A stretch of DNA of 64,000 nucleotides from Cunninghamia lanceolata. Lineage: Eukaryota; Streptophyta; Pinopsida; Cupressales; Cupressaceae. Shown here piece by piece: positions 1 through 11,925 of the stretch (positions are counted from its first letter, which is position 1; the number at the start of each line of letters is the position of its first letter). Both the position numbers and the translations under genes were made by a program. The notes beneath the pieces were generated by a model. It ran no database searches and had not been told where the DNA came from. It saw nothing but the letters and a program-made list of their open reading frames with translations. The DNA lies in contig BSBN01001965.1 of the NCBI GenBank assembly GCA_027924645.1, forward strand, positions 16,916,001-16,980,000, read 5' to 3'.

Positions 1-788
1 GGTCCCTAACCTCTGCAGTTCTTGGAAACCACTTGGCCTTCACAACTGATAGCCTTTATTTATCGAATTCATGCTTCTCATAAACTATCCTTAATTGCGA
101 GTAAGACCTCCAAGTCTCATCCACTCTAGCCAAGAGTTTGGTCACCCTATTTTTTTATCAAGTTGGTGACCATGTCTTTCACTTTATTCTCCTTTTCTTC
201 TTTAAATTTTTTGTTATCCTCCTTTAATTCTCTGATCTATGAAAGGAGTGGCTCTATGTCAATTGGGAAAGATTTTGCTATTGGAATCACTAGTCAGGGA
301 GCTGAAGCATTGGCTCGTAGTGATAGTTGTTGCTTTAACCTATTTATTTTTGTAATTTCTTGAGAATAGTTGAGTTATAGTTCATTGTGATCCATTTGCA
401 GCTTATTTGTGACTACCTCTACATATTGTGCAGTTTGAACATTTAAGCTAGCATCTTGGGGAGCAGGGGTGTTAGATACTCTTTTTATTATTACATCCCC
501 TACCAATTCCCTCAATTCAACCCTAGTCTTATTATTGTTTGGGGCTAGAGCCCACATGGTCAGTGTTTCAAATCTAGGGTTAAAAGTTGTACCAGAGAGC
601 CTTTTGAATCTGCTCACCTGTTATATCAAAGTCATCTCTAGTAATTGTATCAAATGTAATGGTATCTGATAGGGTTCAGTGAGGAAGAAGAAAAATATTA
701 CTTTTTGCAACTAGTTCTTTCCCCTCCTTTGGAGTCATTACACTTATGTGGATTGATTCACTTCTTTTAAGACACTTTGAGTAATAGT
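1..788 (-). pseudogene. Element A relic: C-terminal part of LTR-type ORF
   Basis: Read on the minus strand this continues the broken coding region at 32986-34371 across the copia insertion B: removing B and one copy of its target duplication joins the two. Frames are interrupted by stops and shifts. An open stretch at 375-617 is followed leftwards by lysine/glutamate-rich heptad-like sequence (about 130-260) that looks like a coiled coil, matching the coiled-coil tail of the related ORFs in F and J. Sequence identity to those tails is too low to align by eye, so this part is assigned by position. The gene runs off the left edge of the window. Function unknown. Confidence 0.5.
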
Positions 789-2031
789 TGTTGCAAGTAT
801 GGGCTTAAATGGTATTGTCATTGATGTCAACATACTCATGTTGCATTAATGATAAGGTTTGGATGAACCGTGAGCTCAGGATATTGAGAAAATTAGTCTC
901 AATTAGGAACAGTGAAGAACAATGATGATTGTAAGGAAAAAGTCCAAGATAGGATGATGATCAAAGGATGTAGGTTAAAGGGTTTGTATATATGTGTCTA
1001 TAGGTGATCTAGTAGAGATTTTAGAGGTCCACATGAAGATATGAAGAAGTTGTGGTCGCTCAAGTAAAACTAGTTCCGGTAGGTATTTAGAGGTGACAAA
1101 GTGTACCAAGAAAGGTCTGGTGAGATCCGGAAATGAAGTTTCCTATTCTGCAGATTCAAGGGAGTGCTTAGCAAGTCTTTGTGGTGTATCACCTCTATTG
1201 GTTCATGGTTTGAAGGTTTGCAAGCATCTATTCCTTTATGACAGTTATGACAGACTGTGTTCTTGAGGTTCTGGATGAAGGAGAGAAGGATTTCAGTAAT
1301 CAGAAGAAGTGTGGATGTTCTTGATGTTTCAGGAAAGCTTGTGGATGTCTTTGGATCATGTCTAGTTCGTGTTGTTGGTCCACATTGAAGTTAGAGCTTG
1401 CAATTGAAGAGTAACTTTTGCATGATGATGTTCTTCTTGAGACAGGGCGACCAGATGAATTATGCATCTATCGGATGATCTTATGAATGTTTTCCAACTT
1501 AGATGATCATTCCTAAGTTGATTCCTTGTATAAATAAGGTATTATGAGGTCATTTTGAACTTGCCTTTTTGTGTGGAGATGAGAGTGTGGGAGAAAAGAG
1601 GAGAGTGAAAGGCAGAGCAGAAGTATTGAGCTTAATGGAACTGATTCAAGCATGGTGAAGATGCTATTCTCCAGTTCATGTATGTGATACTTATTTCTTT
1701 GTAGACAGTGTGTCTCTTGTAGGCAGTGAGCCTCTTGTGAGTAGTGTGCTCGGGCAGTGAGCCCTAATTGGCATGTGCCATTTTTTCTTTCTAGTCTTCT
1801 AATAGAGAATACATTCTTGGGTTAATCACCCCATGGTTTTTCCCTTAACCAGGTTTTCCACGTCAAAATCTTGGTGTCTTATGTGTTGATGAGTTTCTGC
1901 TTTTGATTTGACTGCATTATGTTTCATATTTAATATGCTGCTAATCACTAAGAGGATTTAAGTGTGTAAATTGGAGAAAGTTTTGCACAACTGATTCACC
2001 CCCCTCTCAGTTGTGTGCCCTAAGTCTAACA
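789..2031 (+). repeat. Element B 5' LTR
   Basis: Starts TGTTGCAAG and ends CTAACA, with the TG...CA termini expected of an LTR. It matches 6576-7729 plus 32891-32985 (the split 3' LTR) and the solo LTR at 46313-47549. Length is about 1243 bp. A TATAAATA box lies at 1529-1536. Confidence 0.95.
1529..1536 (+). promoter_or_regulatory. TATA box of B-family LTR
   Basis: TATAAATA, kept at the same place in the 3' LTR (7316-7323) and in solo LTR D (47049-47056). It probably marks the U3/R boundary, with transcription starting about 30 bases downstream. Confidence 0.7.
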
Positions 2032-2033
2032 AT

Positions 2034-2051
2034 TGGTATCAAAGCTAAGTT
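2034..2051 (+). other. Element B primer binding site
   Basis: TGGTATCAAAGC follows the 5' LTR after two bases. It is close to the TGGTATCAGAGC site complementary to initiator Met-tRNA used by most plant copia elements. Confidence 0.85.
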
Positions 2052-2088
2052 CCTCTAAAAGGAGCTTAACAGCTTGAGGAGATCTAGG

Positions 2089-3183
2089 ATGTCATCTTAC
2101 AAGAAGGATAGTCTGAAGTTTGATGGAACCAACTTTTCTCTTTGGAAAGGTCACATGAAATGTCACTTGTAGTGTATGGGAATGGCGTATTGGTCCATGG
2201 TTACAAAACCGTATGTACCTCCATAGGTGGTTCGACAACCCTTAATGAAATCACAGATGCTGAAAACAATCTACGAACCAAAGAGGCTCTTCTAAGTGCA
2301 TTATCTGACTCAAAGCTCTCAAATGTTATTGACCTACCAACTGCCTTTGAGATTTGGAATAAACTAGAATTTCTACATGAAGGAGACTAGTAAGTTAAAT
2401 GTGCAAGGTTATAGAGTCTATAAGGGAAATTTGAAAAACTAAAGATGAGAGATGATGAAAATATTACCATTTTTATGCCAAGAGTGAATGAGCTAGTTTG
2501 TGGAATTAGAAATGTTGGTGGAGTCTTGGATGAAAATGAGATTGTTGGTAAAATTCTCAAATCCCTTCCTACTTCTTACAAAATCAAGGATGCTGCCATT
2601 GAAGAATTCAGAGCCCATACAACTGTCACAAGAGATCAATTAGCTGGGAAATTAGCTGCATTTGAAATGATAGAGTTTGGAGATGACCCCCCAAGACTGA
2701 ATCTGCATTCAAAGCCAGTGCCTCTGTTAAAGGTAAACAAAGGTTTGATCTGGGTGAGAATTCTTCAAGGAAATTGTCATGGTATGAAAAAGCAAGAAAA
2801 GATCTGGAAGAAGAAGAAGTAGAAACTGCTCAACTTGAAGCCCTTATTGCAAAAAGGCTGCCAAGAGGATCTAGTAAGTATGAAAAAAAATTACCTTTTA
2901 GGTGTTTTAACTGCAATAAGATTGGTCATTTTGCCTCAAGGTGTCCGGAAAGATTTTCAAGGCAAAATCCTAACAAGCTAAGGTTCCAAAAGAACTATTA
3001 CTATGTACATGAAGAGGAGGATAATGAAGGAGTAATAGATGATGAATCAGAGATAGGAAACAAATCTCGAAATGAATGGGTGTTCATTGCCATCAAGGAA
3101 GAAGATCCAATGTCCTCTATATCTGTCAATCTTAAGACTGTGGAAAGAGCTCTGGCTGCCCAAATTGAAGAGAAGGATGATTA
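2089..3183 (+). pseudogene. gag: Element B gag (nucleocapsid) pseudogene
   Basis: Gag packages the element RNA into virus-like particles. The likely start is the ATG at 2089, giving MSSYKKDSLKFDGTNFSLWK, a typical plant copia Gag opening. A stop follows at about 2148 and the frame shifts; the Gag core continues at 2142-2390 and 2445-2822. The zinc knuckle CFNCNKIGHFASRC (CX2CX4HX4C) lies at 2903-2944. The end overlaps the protease, which begins just after a TAG at 3182-3184. Broken by at least one frameshift and several stops. Confidence 0.88.
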
Positions 3184-3184
3184 G

Positions 3185-4690
3185 GTCATTGACAGTGGAT
3201 GCTCTCACCATATGACAGGTGATAAAAATAAGATTGTAGATTTGGAAAGGTATGAAAGAGGAGTGGTAAAGTTTGGTGACAATTCTGCTAGTAGAATCAG
3301 AGGAAGAGGAACTATTTCTTTTGATGGAAGAAACAAAATTGGTAATGTACTGTATGTTGAAGGTTTGAAGCACAATCTTCTCAGTGTTGGATAGTTGGTG
3401 GACAAAGGCTATGATCTCTGATTCAAGGATGGAAAATACAAAATCTTTGAAAGTTCAGGAACAGAGATTGCATCCAGTACTCAAACTAAAGGTAATATCT
3501 TCCACTTGGTTGGTACTAGTAAAAGCTACTTATTTGTTCAAGTTGATCAGAGTTGGTTATGGTATAGAAGGATGTGTCATGTGAATTTGTATAATATAAT
3601 CAAGATAAGCAATACTCAGGCTATAAGAGATCTTCCAAAATTGGTGAAACCTACTAATAGCTTGTGCAAGGAATGTCAGTTGGGTAAGCTGAGCAGAGTC
3701 ACATTCAAAAGCAAGGAACTGTCTTCTACCAAATTATTGGACTTAGTTCACACTGATCTTTGTGGTCCGGCAAGAACCAAGAGTATTCAAGGTGATAGAT
3801 ACTTCATGCTGCTAATTGATGACTATTCCCAGATGATGTGGCTAACCTTTCTAAAGGAGAAATCAGAAGCTCTTGATAAATTCAAAATATTCAAGGCTAT
3901 GGTAGAGAATGAAATAGGATTAAAGTTGAAATGTCTGAGGTCTGATAGAGGTGGAGAATTCACATCCGGTGAGTTCATAGAGTTCTATGAGAAACATGGA
4001 ATTAAGAGATAGTTGTCTATTCCTAGGACTCCATAGTAGAATGGAGTAGTGGAGAGAAAGAATCAAACCATCCAGGAAGCATCTAGGACTATGATGATGG
4101 AAGCAAATGTTCCTTAGATCTATTGGAGACAAGTTGTTAGCATTGTAGTCTATACTCTTAATCGAGTTCAAATCAGAAGCAATACCGAGAAGACCCCTTA
4201 TGAACTTTGGTTTGGCATTACTCCTATTGTAAGGTATTTTAGAGTCTTTGTTAGCAAATGTTACATCAAAAGAGATGAAGATCTAGGCAAGTTTGATGCT
4301 AGAAGTGATGAAGGAATATTCTTGGGCTACTCTACTCAAAGCAAAGCATACCGATGTTATAACAAGAGACTAAGAAAGATGATAGAAAGTACAAATGTGA
4401 AGGTTGATGAGGGAATAGAGAAACCCTCAAGGTTTTATGAATATGATGAAGATGATCAGAATGGTGTTCTAGTTCAAGGAGTTCAATCCTCTTCTGAAAG
4501 TCAGATTCAAACTGATCCAGTAAATCATGAACAAGAGATAGGTCTGAATGAGCCTGATCAAGAAGCAGAAGTGCAAGAAACTCCCAAAGTTCCAAGGTAT
4601 GTAAGACTAAACCACTCTGAAGATCAGATCATAGGCAACAAAAGCAAAGGTGTACTAAAAAACAAGGAGAATTGCTCAAGATTCAGAAGA
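3185..4690 (+). pseudogene. pol: Element B protease and integrase pseudogene
   Basis: Protease: the aspartic motif VIDSGCSHHMTG has its catalytic Asp at 3191-3193; a TAG at about 3393 follows SVG where Gln is usual. Integrase: an HHCC-type zinc region leads to CKECQLGK near 3664, then the core with HTDLCGP (first Asp, about 3750), RSDRGGEF (second Asp, about 3943) and NGVVERKN near 4040 (catalytic Glu intact). Two adjacent TAG codons at 4034-4039 replace the usual Gln-Gln before that Glu. GKFDARSDEGIFLGYS (about 4290-4335) is the copia integrase C-terminal signature. The rest is an acidic linker to RT. Confidence 0.92.
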
Positions 4691-4697
4691 GTATTGT

Positions 4698-6248
4698 TTG
4701 ATTTCAAAGATTGAACCTAAGACAATGAATAAAGCTTGCAATGATGAAAACTGGACTAAAGCAATGGAGGAAGAGCTGGTGCAAATAGAGAAAAATCACA
4801 CTTGGGATCTTGTTCCTAGACCTAGAAACAAGAATGTGATTGGAAGAAAATGGGTCTTCCAGAACAAACTAAATGAAGTTGGTGAAGTAATCAGAAATAA
4901 AGCTAGATTGGTCTGCAAGGGCTACTCTCAAATAGAAGGAATTGATTTTGAAGAAAATTTTACTCTGGTGGCAAGAATTAAAGTAGTTAGATTATTTCTT
5001 GCCTTTGCTGCCTTTAAGGATTTCAAAGTATATCATATGGATGTGAAGTCTGCCTTTCTAAATGGTGACTTGGAACAAGAAGTGTATATAGAGCAACCAG
5101 ATGGATTTCAGTTATCTAATCATGGTGATATGGTCTGTAAGTTGAAGAAGGCACTGTATGGATTAAAGCAAGCCCCAAGAGCCTAGTATGAAAGATTGGA
5201 TCAGCATCTTTTGAAGATTGGTTTCAACAAAGGTACTACTGACAGTAACTTATATTTCAAAATTGATCATGAAAACATCTTGATTGTCGAAGTATTTGTT
5301 GATGATATCATCTTTGGAGGAAGAGATAGTATGTGTAAAGCTTTTGCAAATCAAATGAAAAGTGAGTTTGAGATGTCTATGCTTGGTGAAATGAATTTCT
5401 TTTTAGGTTTGCAAATTACTCAAACAAAGAAAGGAATCTTCATTTCTCAGACCAAATATGTGAAAGAATTGTTGAAAAAAATTGGGATGGAAGATTCAAA
5501 GACAATGAATACTCCCATGGCAACTGGATGTAAGTTGAGAAAAGATGATGACTCTCCTAAGGTAGACCAGACAAAGTACAGATCAATGATTGGAGGATTG
5601 TTGTATCTCACTCAAACTAGACCAAATATTATGCAAGCTATTGGTCTTGTTGCTAAATTCCAAGTTGATCCTAGAGAATCCCATGTCATGGCAATCAAGA
5701 GGATTTTTAGATATCTAAAAGGGATGGTTGAGTATGGTTTGTGGTATCCTAGAGATCATGATTTCTCTATTCATGCATATACAAAAGCTGATTGGGTAGG
5801 AGATGTGGATGACCGGAAGAGTACCAGTGGTGGAGCATTCTTTTTGGGGAAAAGATTAGTTTCTTGGCTAAGCAAGAAACAAGAGGCAATATCTCTGTCT
5901 ACAATTGAAGCAGAATATATTGCAGCAGTAGGTAGTTGCACTCAAGTTTTGTGGATGAAGTAGATACTAAGAGATATCAAAGTGGAGTATGAGAAACCTA
6001 TCACAATCTTCTGTGATAATTCAAGTGCTATAAGTATATCTAAGAATCTAGTGTTGCATTCAAAGACTAAGCATATATCTATCAATTTTCACTTTCTGAG
6101 AGAGTAAGTGAACAATAATGAAGTCAAATTGGAGTTTGTGGCATCCAAGGATTAGATTGCAGATATCTTTACTAAACCTCTACCTAAGGACTCTTTTGAG
6201 TATCTCAGGGAGAAGTTAGGGGTTATTGCCCCTCTGATGATGAACTAA
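4698..6248 (+). pseudogene. pol: Element B reverse transcriptase and RNase H pseudogene
   Basis: RT copies element RNA into DNA; RNase H removes the RNA. The copia RT runs from NWTKAMEEE through KWVFQNK, VYHMDVKSAFLNGDL and LYGLKQAPRA to the catalytic FVDD at 5295-5306. A TAG at 5184-5186 stands where Trp is usual (APRAWYE). RNase H follows, with DRKSTSGGAFFLG, EAEYIAA and the C-terminal IADIFTKPLPKD. Further stops at 5961, about 6106 and about 6151 replace probable Gln codons. The polyprotein ends with TAA at 6246-6248. The two long frames 4698-5186 and 5196-5963 are otherwise well kept, so decay is moderate. Confidence 0.95.
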
Positions 6249-6575
6249 AGTACACTGATGTGCATCAGTCTGGTGGGTATCACAGTCATATCTTGTGATC
6301 CAGATTGATGTTGGGGAGCTGCTACTCATGGGGAGTAGCAGGTATGACTCTGAAGTGGTGAAATTGCAAGTATGTGCCCTTTGCCATTGATGTCAAAGGG
6401 GGAGAGAAGACATGTGAAAAACAAGTGGTTTTTTCAAAGGGGGAGCAATAAAGGAAGAGAAGACATGTGAATGGTTGATGCTGATAGGGGGAGCTGTGAC
6501 AGTAAGAAGTTCTTGACTTGATGGTTAAAACAGTTTTTCACATCTTATGTTGCCATCAATGACAAAGGGGGAGAT
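6249..6575 (+). promoter_or_regulatory. Element B 3' UTR with four polypurine tracts
   Basis: Four purine runs of the AAAGGGGGAG or TAGGGGGAG type occur near 6397, 6436, 6485 and 6565. The last one abuts the 3' LTR and is the likely plus-strand primer. Repeated purine tracts here are known from SIRE-like copia elements. Confidence 0.75.
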
Positions 6576-7729
6576 TGTTGCAAGTATGGGCTTAATTGGT
6601 ATTGTCATTGATGTCAACATACTCCTGTTGCATTAATGATAAGGTTTGGATGAACCATGAGCTGAGGGTATTGAGAAAATTAGTCTCAATCAAGAACAGT
6701 GAAGAAGAGTGATGACTATAAGGAAAAAGTCCAAGATAGGATGATGATTAGAGGATGCAGATTAAAGGGTTTGTATATATGTGTCTGTAGGTGATCCAGT
6801 AGAGATTTTAGAGGTCCGCATGAAGATATGAAGAAGTTGTGGCCACTCAAGTAAAATCGGTTCTAGTAGGTATTCAGAGGTGACAAAGTGTAACAAGAAA
6901 GGTCCGGTGAGATCCAGAAATGAAGTTTTCTATTCTGTGGATTCAAGGGAGTGCTTAGGAAGTCTTTGTGGTGTATCAAATCTATTGGTTCATGGTCTGA
7001 AGGTACGCAAGCATCTATTCCTTTGTGACAGTTATGACAAATTGTGTTCTTGAGGTTCTAGATGAAGGAGAGAAGGATTTCAGTAATTAGAAGAAGTGTG
7101 AATGTTCTTGATGTTTTAGGCAAGCTTATGGAGGTCTTTAGATTGTGTCCATTTCATGTTGGTGGTCCGCATTGAAGTTGGAGCTCACAATTGAAGAGTA
7201 ACTTCTGCATGATGGTGTTCTTCTTGAGATAGGCCAACTAAATGAATTATGCATCTGTCGGATGATCTTATGAATGTTTTCTGACTTAGATGATCATTCC
7301 TAAGTTGATGCCTTGTATAAATAAGGGATTACAAAGTCAGTTTGAACTTGCCTTTTTGTGTGGAGATGAGAGTGTGGTAGCGAAGAGGAGAGCGAAAGGT
7401 AGAGTAGAAGTATTGAGCTTAATAGAACTGATTCAAGCATGGTGAAGATTCTATTCTCTAGTTCATGTATGTGATACTTGTTTCTTTGTAGACAGTGTGT
7501 CTCTTGTAGGCAGTGAGCCTCTTGTGATCAGTGTGCTCAGGCAGTGAGCCCTAATTGGCATGTGCCATTTTGTTCTTTCTATTCTTCTAACAAAGAATAC
7601 ATTCTTGGGTTAATCGCCTTGTGGTTTTACCCTTAACAAGGTTTTCCATGTCAAAATCTTGGTGTCTTATGTGTTGATGAGTTTCTGCTTTTGATTTGAA
7701 TGCATTATGTTTCATATTTAATACATTAC
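6576..7729 (+). repeat. Element B 3' LTR, left part
   Basis: Matches 789-1945 or so of the 5' LTR and stops abruptly at the target site ATTAC (7725-7729) of element F. It resumes at 32891. Confidence 0.93.
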
Positions 7730-7750
7730 TATTGTGTGGTTACACAACAC
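7730..7750 (+). repeat. LTR-terminal hairpin
   Basis: The first 20 bases of the LTR form TGTTGTG, a six-base loop and CACAACA. The same hairpin begins the F 3' LTR (26065-26084), solo LTR H (12437-12456, minus) and the J LTR (62764-62783, minus). Here the second base is mutated. Confidence 0.75.
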
Positions 7751-8259
7751 GCCCCATTTTGACTTGGCAAAATAGGGACCCAACTTTTGGGTTTGGCTTG
7801 TGTTGTCTGCTTTCTGGTGGTTTGGTAAAAGTAAGTCATGTGCATCATCATGTGGAACTAGGATGAGGTAAGTCACCATTATGAGGCTGGTTTGTCAAAA
7901 TTTGTATTTCATTTCTGTGACCTCATATTTTGAAAGAGTGTTAAATTCCATGCAAGTTTTCCTTTTACATCACCCTGATATTCCTCAAGATGTGAAAGTT
8001 ATGAATAGTCAAAGTTTTGGTCAAACCTGATATTTGCAAGAGGAGGATCATATTTTTATAACCTCAGTCATGTTGTCGAAGATCATCCTGATCTTGGTAC
8101 ATCACCTGATAAGTCATGCGGTCTAGATATCCGGACATCAATTTTAAATTGTAATAAATCTTTCCCGTCAAACAGTGATATATTGCGAGCGTCATATTTC
8201 CAAGTGTAACCCAATATTTCTTAATATCCTCCTGCCACGAAATATCACCCTATGCCAAT

Positions 8260-8445
8260 ATCCTGATGACGTCATCCGAATCTGATAAACGAAGAAATAA
8301 ACATGACGATGACATCATCATCACATTTACATTTCGACAGGATATTTTCTAAACATGATCATGTTCACCTAATATGACGATGACGTCATGATGCCCTCCT
8401 ATACAAAAAATGAATATCAGGATGACGTCATCCTGATATTCTAAA
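8260..8445 (+). promoter_or_regulatory. U3 cluster of TGACGTCA palindromes
   Basis: TGACGTCA occurs at 8267-8274, 8381-8388 and 8423-8430, with related TGACATCA nearby. The last sits at the centre of a perfect 30-base palindrome (8412-8441). TGACGTCA is the core bound by bZIP (TGA/CREB-like) factors, so these are candidate enhancer sites. The same class of site occurs in H and J. Confidence 0.6.
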
Positions 8446-9033
8446 AGAGAGACATGTAAGTTTGTCTTGTCATCATCATATTTGAAACATCACCCGATAC
8501 ATTGAAATATCCTCCTGATGTACTAAACATAACCAAAAGGTGCTTTTGTCACCTGAATCTTGTCACGATAACCATTCCAATTTGATGGAGGAGGATGACA
8601 TTGAAACTCGATCCGATATTTGCGAATATCATCCTGCCTTCATGATATCCTGTCATATGGATATCCCCCCGCTCCCATTGCCGCCATTATCATTTAATGC
8701 GCGCAGACATGGTAGGTGGTTCCTGTCGACCCCGGAACCCAATGAAACACCTGGCAAGATCCTGCATTTTCACGCAGATAATCAATGAATACAATCTAAG
8801 TTGTCAGAGTTGCCCTAAATTTACCCTAATTGCAAGGTTAAAAAGTAATTCAACTGTCATTTTTACATTTACCTTGCAATAAAATTGTTTTATAGAGCAC
8901 CAGCTTCCATATCCTCTTACAGGTGATTGTTGCATGATTTGAGCTCACAGACAGAAGGAAGTGTGAGATCATCAGCTGAATTAAGAGTGTTGTTAACATT
9001 CTACTAGTATAAAAGATAAATCTACATAACCAG

Positions 9034-9216
9034 GTAAGTAAATGAAACCCTCATCATGTTGTTTTTGTTCAAGTATGATGATGTAAGTTCTGGTTTTACG
9101 CATCCATATGATTAAGTAATGTTGAAAAGATACAGTAGGCATAGTGATTTATAAAGTTAATTGCAATATGCATACATGTGTATACCCATTGTGAGATAAG
9201 ATTTTGTTAATTATAG
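9034..9216 (+). other. Putative 5' UTR intron of the LTR ORF (5' LTR copy)
   Basis: The donor CAG/GTAAGTAA at 9031-9041 and the acceptor TTAATTATAG/GT ending at 9216 bound 183 bp, and the ORF ATG follows six bases later at 9223. The same arrangement occurs at 27369-27550 and, on the minus strand in J, at 61311-61515. Predicted from sequence only. A TATAAAAG at 9008-9015 is too close to the donor to be the promoter of a transcript using this intron, unless transcription starts between them. Confidence 0.55.
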
Positions 9217-10501
9217 GTACTCATGGCAGACAAGCGGTTAGTTAAGTGTCAGGAGGAATTCAGTAGGCCCATGTTCTCTTCTCAGAGGGGGGTCCTGTTG
9301 GTCATGATGTTAGTCATTCGCAAACATAGAATAAAAGTTACACAACAACCTTTACTCATCTTGAAAGATACGATGAATTCAAAGAATTCATGATCCCAAG
9401 TCTCCGTTGATTAGGTCTTAATCTACTGACGTTACTCAGTGGTTGATGTGTGTTGCTGTTTTCCATTCAGGGGCCTTACGTGTTTCTGCACTGTTCATCA
9501 TCATTACTTTCAAATATCCTGCTCTGGAGGTTTGCTCTGCATAAATCTCCAACAATTCTACCTCTGCACTGTAAATTCAGTCAAATAATGTGCCTACAGG
9601 CTGATATTTGCATGATTTCTACCATTATTTATGATTCTTTGCATGATATTTTCAATACTACATGCATTTAACTCAAATATGCTAATGATCTTCAGTTACC
9701 TACGGGATTTCAGCATATTTCACTATTTCTGCTTTTTATTTATCATGATTTGCAGTTATGGTGATGAATTAATGAAATTAAAAAAAAGGAAAAGGGTTAA
9801 AGAATGAGATTCCCAAAAACTACTGGACTTAGATCACTGATCCACATACAAGCTCCCATACATGCAATGAAAAGAAGGAAAACTAGAAATCATACTTCAC
9901 CAGGACATTCCACAAATCCGCATGATCTAGTGCAAATCTTCAAAGGAAAAGTTGATAACAACATGTAATGAAATGAAAGCGCTTCCAGTTGAACACAGCA
10001 TTCACTAGTACATATCCAGAAATCAACAAGAAGATTACGTAAAATTTACAATTAGGATGTAATCTGGAACTTCATATCCATTCAGTATGCTCAAGAACAG
10101 GTACATTTACAGTGATCTGAAGAAAGAACCTTGACATTTCAACAATTCTATCCTCATTAGTCTCAGTAATCCGATCTCCTAATTGATCCTACAGTAATTC
10201 ACTTTTTGTGCCAGATGCGTCTGTGTATTCTAATGTATTTTTTCCTCTAAATGACAAGCTCTGGCTCTTATAAAGAACAACTGCCAAAAACGGTTACAAC
10301 GATCCAAGGATCAGGATCCTCTCATAACAAACAACGGTCCAGATGAAAAGCACATGCTTCGTCAGTTGGCAAATGCATAGCTGGCACGGAATATTCCAGC
10401 ATCTTCAACTTGATTCGGTCTCCAGCTGGCGAACAGCATATTTGACAATATCCTCCTCATTTCTGGCTCATGTTGCTTCCATGCGCAACTTTGTAATGCT
10501 C

Positions 10502-10612
10502 AGCCTCAGCAGCATCATGACCTCAATGTCAGCTTCAGCAGCATCATGATCTCAATGTTCAGCTTCAGCAGCATCATGATCTCAATGTTCAGCTTCAGCA
10601 GCATCATGATAA
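10502..10612 (+). repeat. 30-bp minisatellite, about 3.7 copies
   Basis: Unit AGCTTCAGCAGCATCATGAT followed by CTCAATGTTC, repeated from 10502 to 10612 with slight variation in the first copy. It lies inside solo LTR H, roughly where the ORF would be in the long LTRs. Confidence 0.9.
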
Positions 10613-11194
10613 CTTCCTGCAAGTAAACAGACAAACATTAAGTTCATCATCATGTGGATAAACAACAGGAAGTAAAACGTTTTATTAAACAAGCCCTCAA
10701 AGTGCGCATCTAAAGGTAATCGGGCTCCAAATTTCCATCGCTTCATGTTTTTGCCCATTTTCTTGTATATCGGGTTCAAAATATGATCATGATGATCTCA
10801 AATTATACAAGGAAATAATCGCCTTTCAACCATCCTTAGAAATCCGGCCTGGCATCATCATCATATTTGCATCGGCGAAATTACATATGATCAGGTTGAC
10901 AATTTTACCTTAGGCCGACGGCAACAGTTATACCGACGCCAAACATCATGAGGATGACCAACTATATGCCCTCTGTCTGGCCGCAGGATACCATGAAATA
11001 TGAGGCTCCTCCCCTCCGAATGCTGTGAGGAAAAGCACATCGGGATGTTTTGTTTTTGCATATTCGGGGAAGACATCATCATCATCATCATGATGAAGAC
11101 AAACAGGAGGACCTGGAAAATGATCCTGCCGCTAAGGAATAGGAATATCATGGTGACATCATCCTGATATTCGGGCTTCAATAAAATGCAAAGG

Positions 11195-11525
11195 GATGAC
11201 GTCACCGTCATGTTTCGTTAAGATCAGGAGGTAAATGGAATATCGGGTTCCCCCCAAGGAAGATGATCGCGTCATGAATGCAGTATGACCCCTTTTGCGG
11301 CCAAGGTGATCCTCTCAAAAGATCAGGATGATGATGATCATCATCATCATATCTGCACTGGGTGATCTAAAATATGATCCTGCTGAAGGTCGTGATGATG
11401 TCATCAGGATATCCGGGGCTTGTGTTAATCTTTGAACATGACGTCATCGTCATCATCATATGGCGAACAGGATCATGCCCTGGAAAATATCCTGCCGAAG
11501 GATAAAGGTGATGGTGACGTCATCG
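11195..11525 (-). promoter_or_regulatory. TGACGTCA cluster in solo LTR H
   Basis: TGACGTCA at 11197-11204, 11439-11446 and 11515-11522, within dense CATCATCAT/ATGATG sequence. Candidate bZIP-type sites, in the same U3 position as in F. Confidence 0.55.
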
Positions 11526-11827
11526 TCATCATCATATCCGCAAAAGTTTATACTTCTCGACAGGAGGATAATACGAAAAGTGGGAGAGACGAACAAGATC
11601 ATGATGATCTTGTTCAACAAGGCAGGAATGAAATATCACCCTCCGCTTCGAAAGATAAGGTGATCATCATGATCACGCAAAAGGAGATCAGGAGGATTTT
11701 ACGAAATGCGATCCTGCCTTGAAAGATCCTGATGATGATGATCACCAAGACTTAGTCGTGCGCATGCAAATTTTGCAGATGGTAGGTTTCTTAAGCAAGG
11801 TGATGATGATCTTCAGCATGATATTAC

Positions 11828-11925
11828 AATATGCTCGCGATGTTGGAATATCATGATGCTCGTGATGTTAGAATATCATGATGATGATGATGTTAGAATA
11901 TCATGATGCTCGCTATGTTTCCAGG
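11828..11925 (+). repeat. Short tandem repeat, about 27-bp unit
   Basis: Degenerate copies built on GATGTTAGAATATCATGATG with GCTCGC or GATGAT spacers, about 3.5 units, inside solo LTR H. Confidence 0.7.

Noticed and set aside
8540..8788. Frame of 82 codons in U3, open in both F LTRs (also 26875-27123)
   Set aside because: It starts with GTG, not ATG, and being open in two recently identical LTR copies is weak evidence; no motif.
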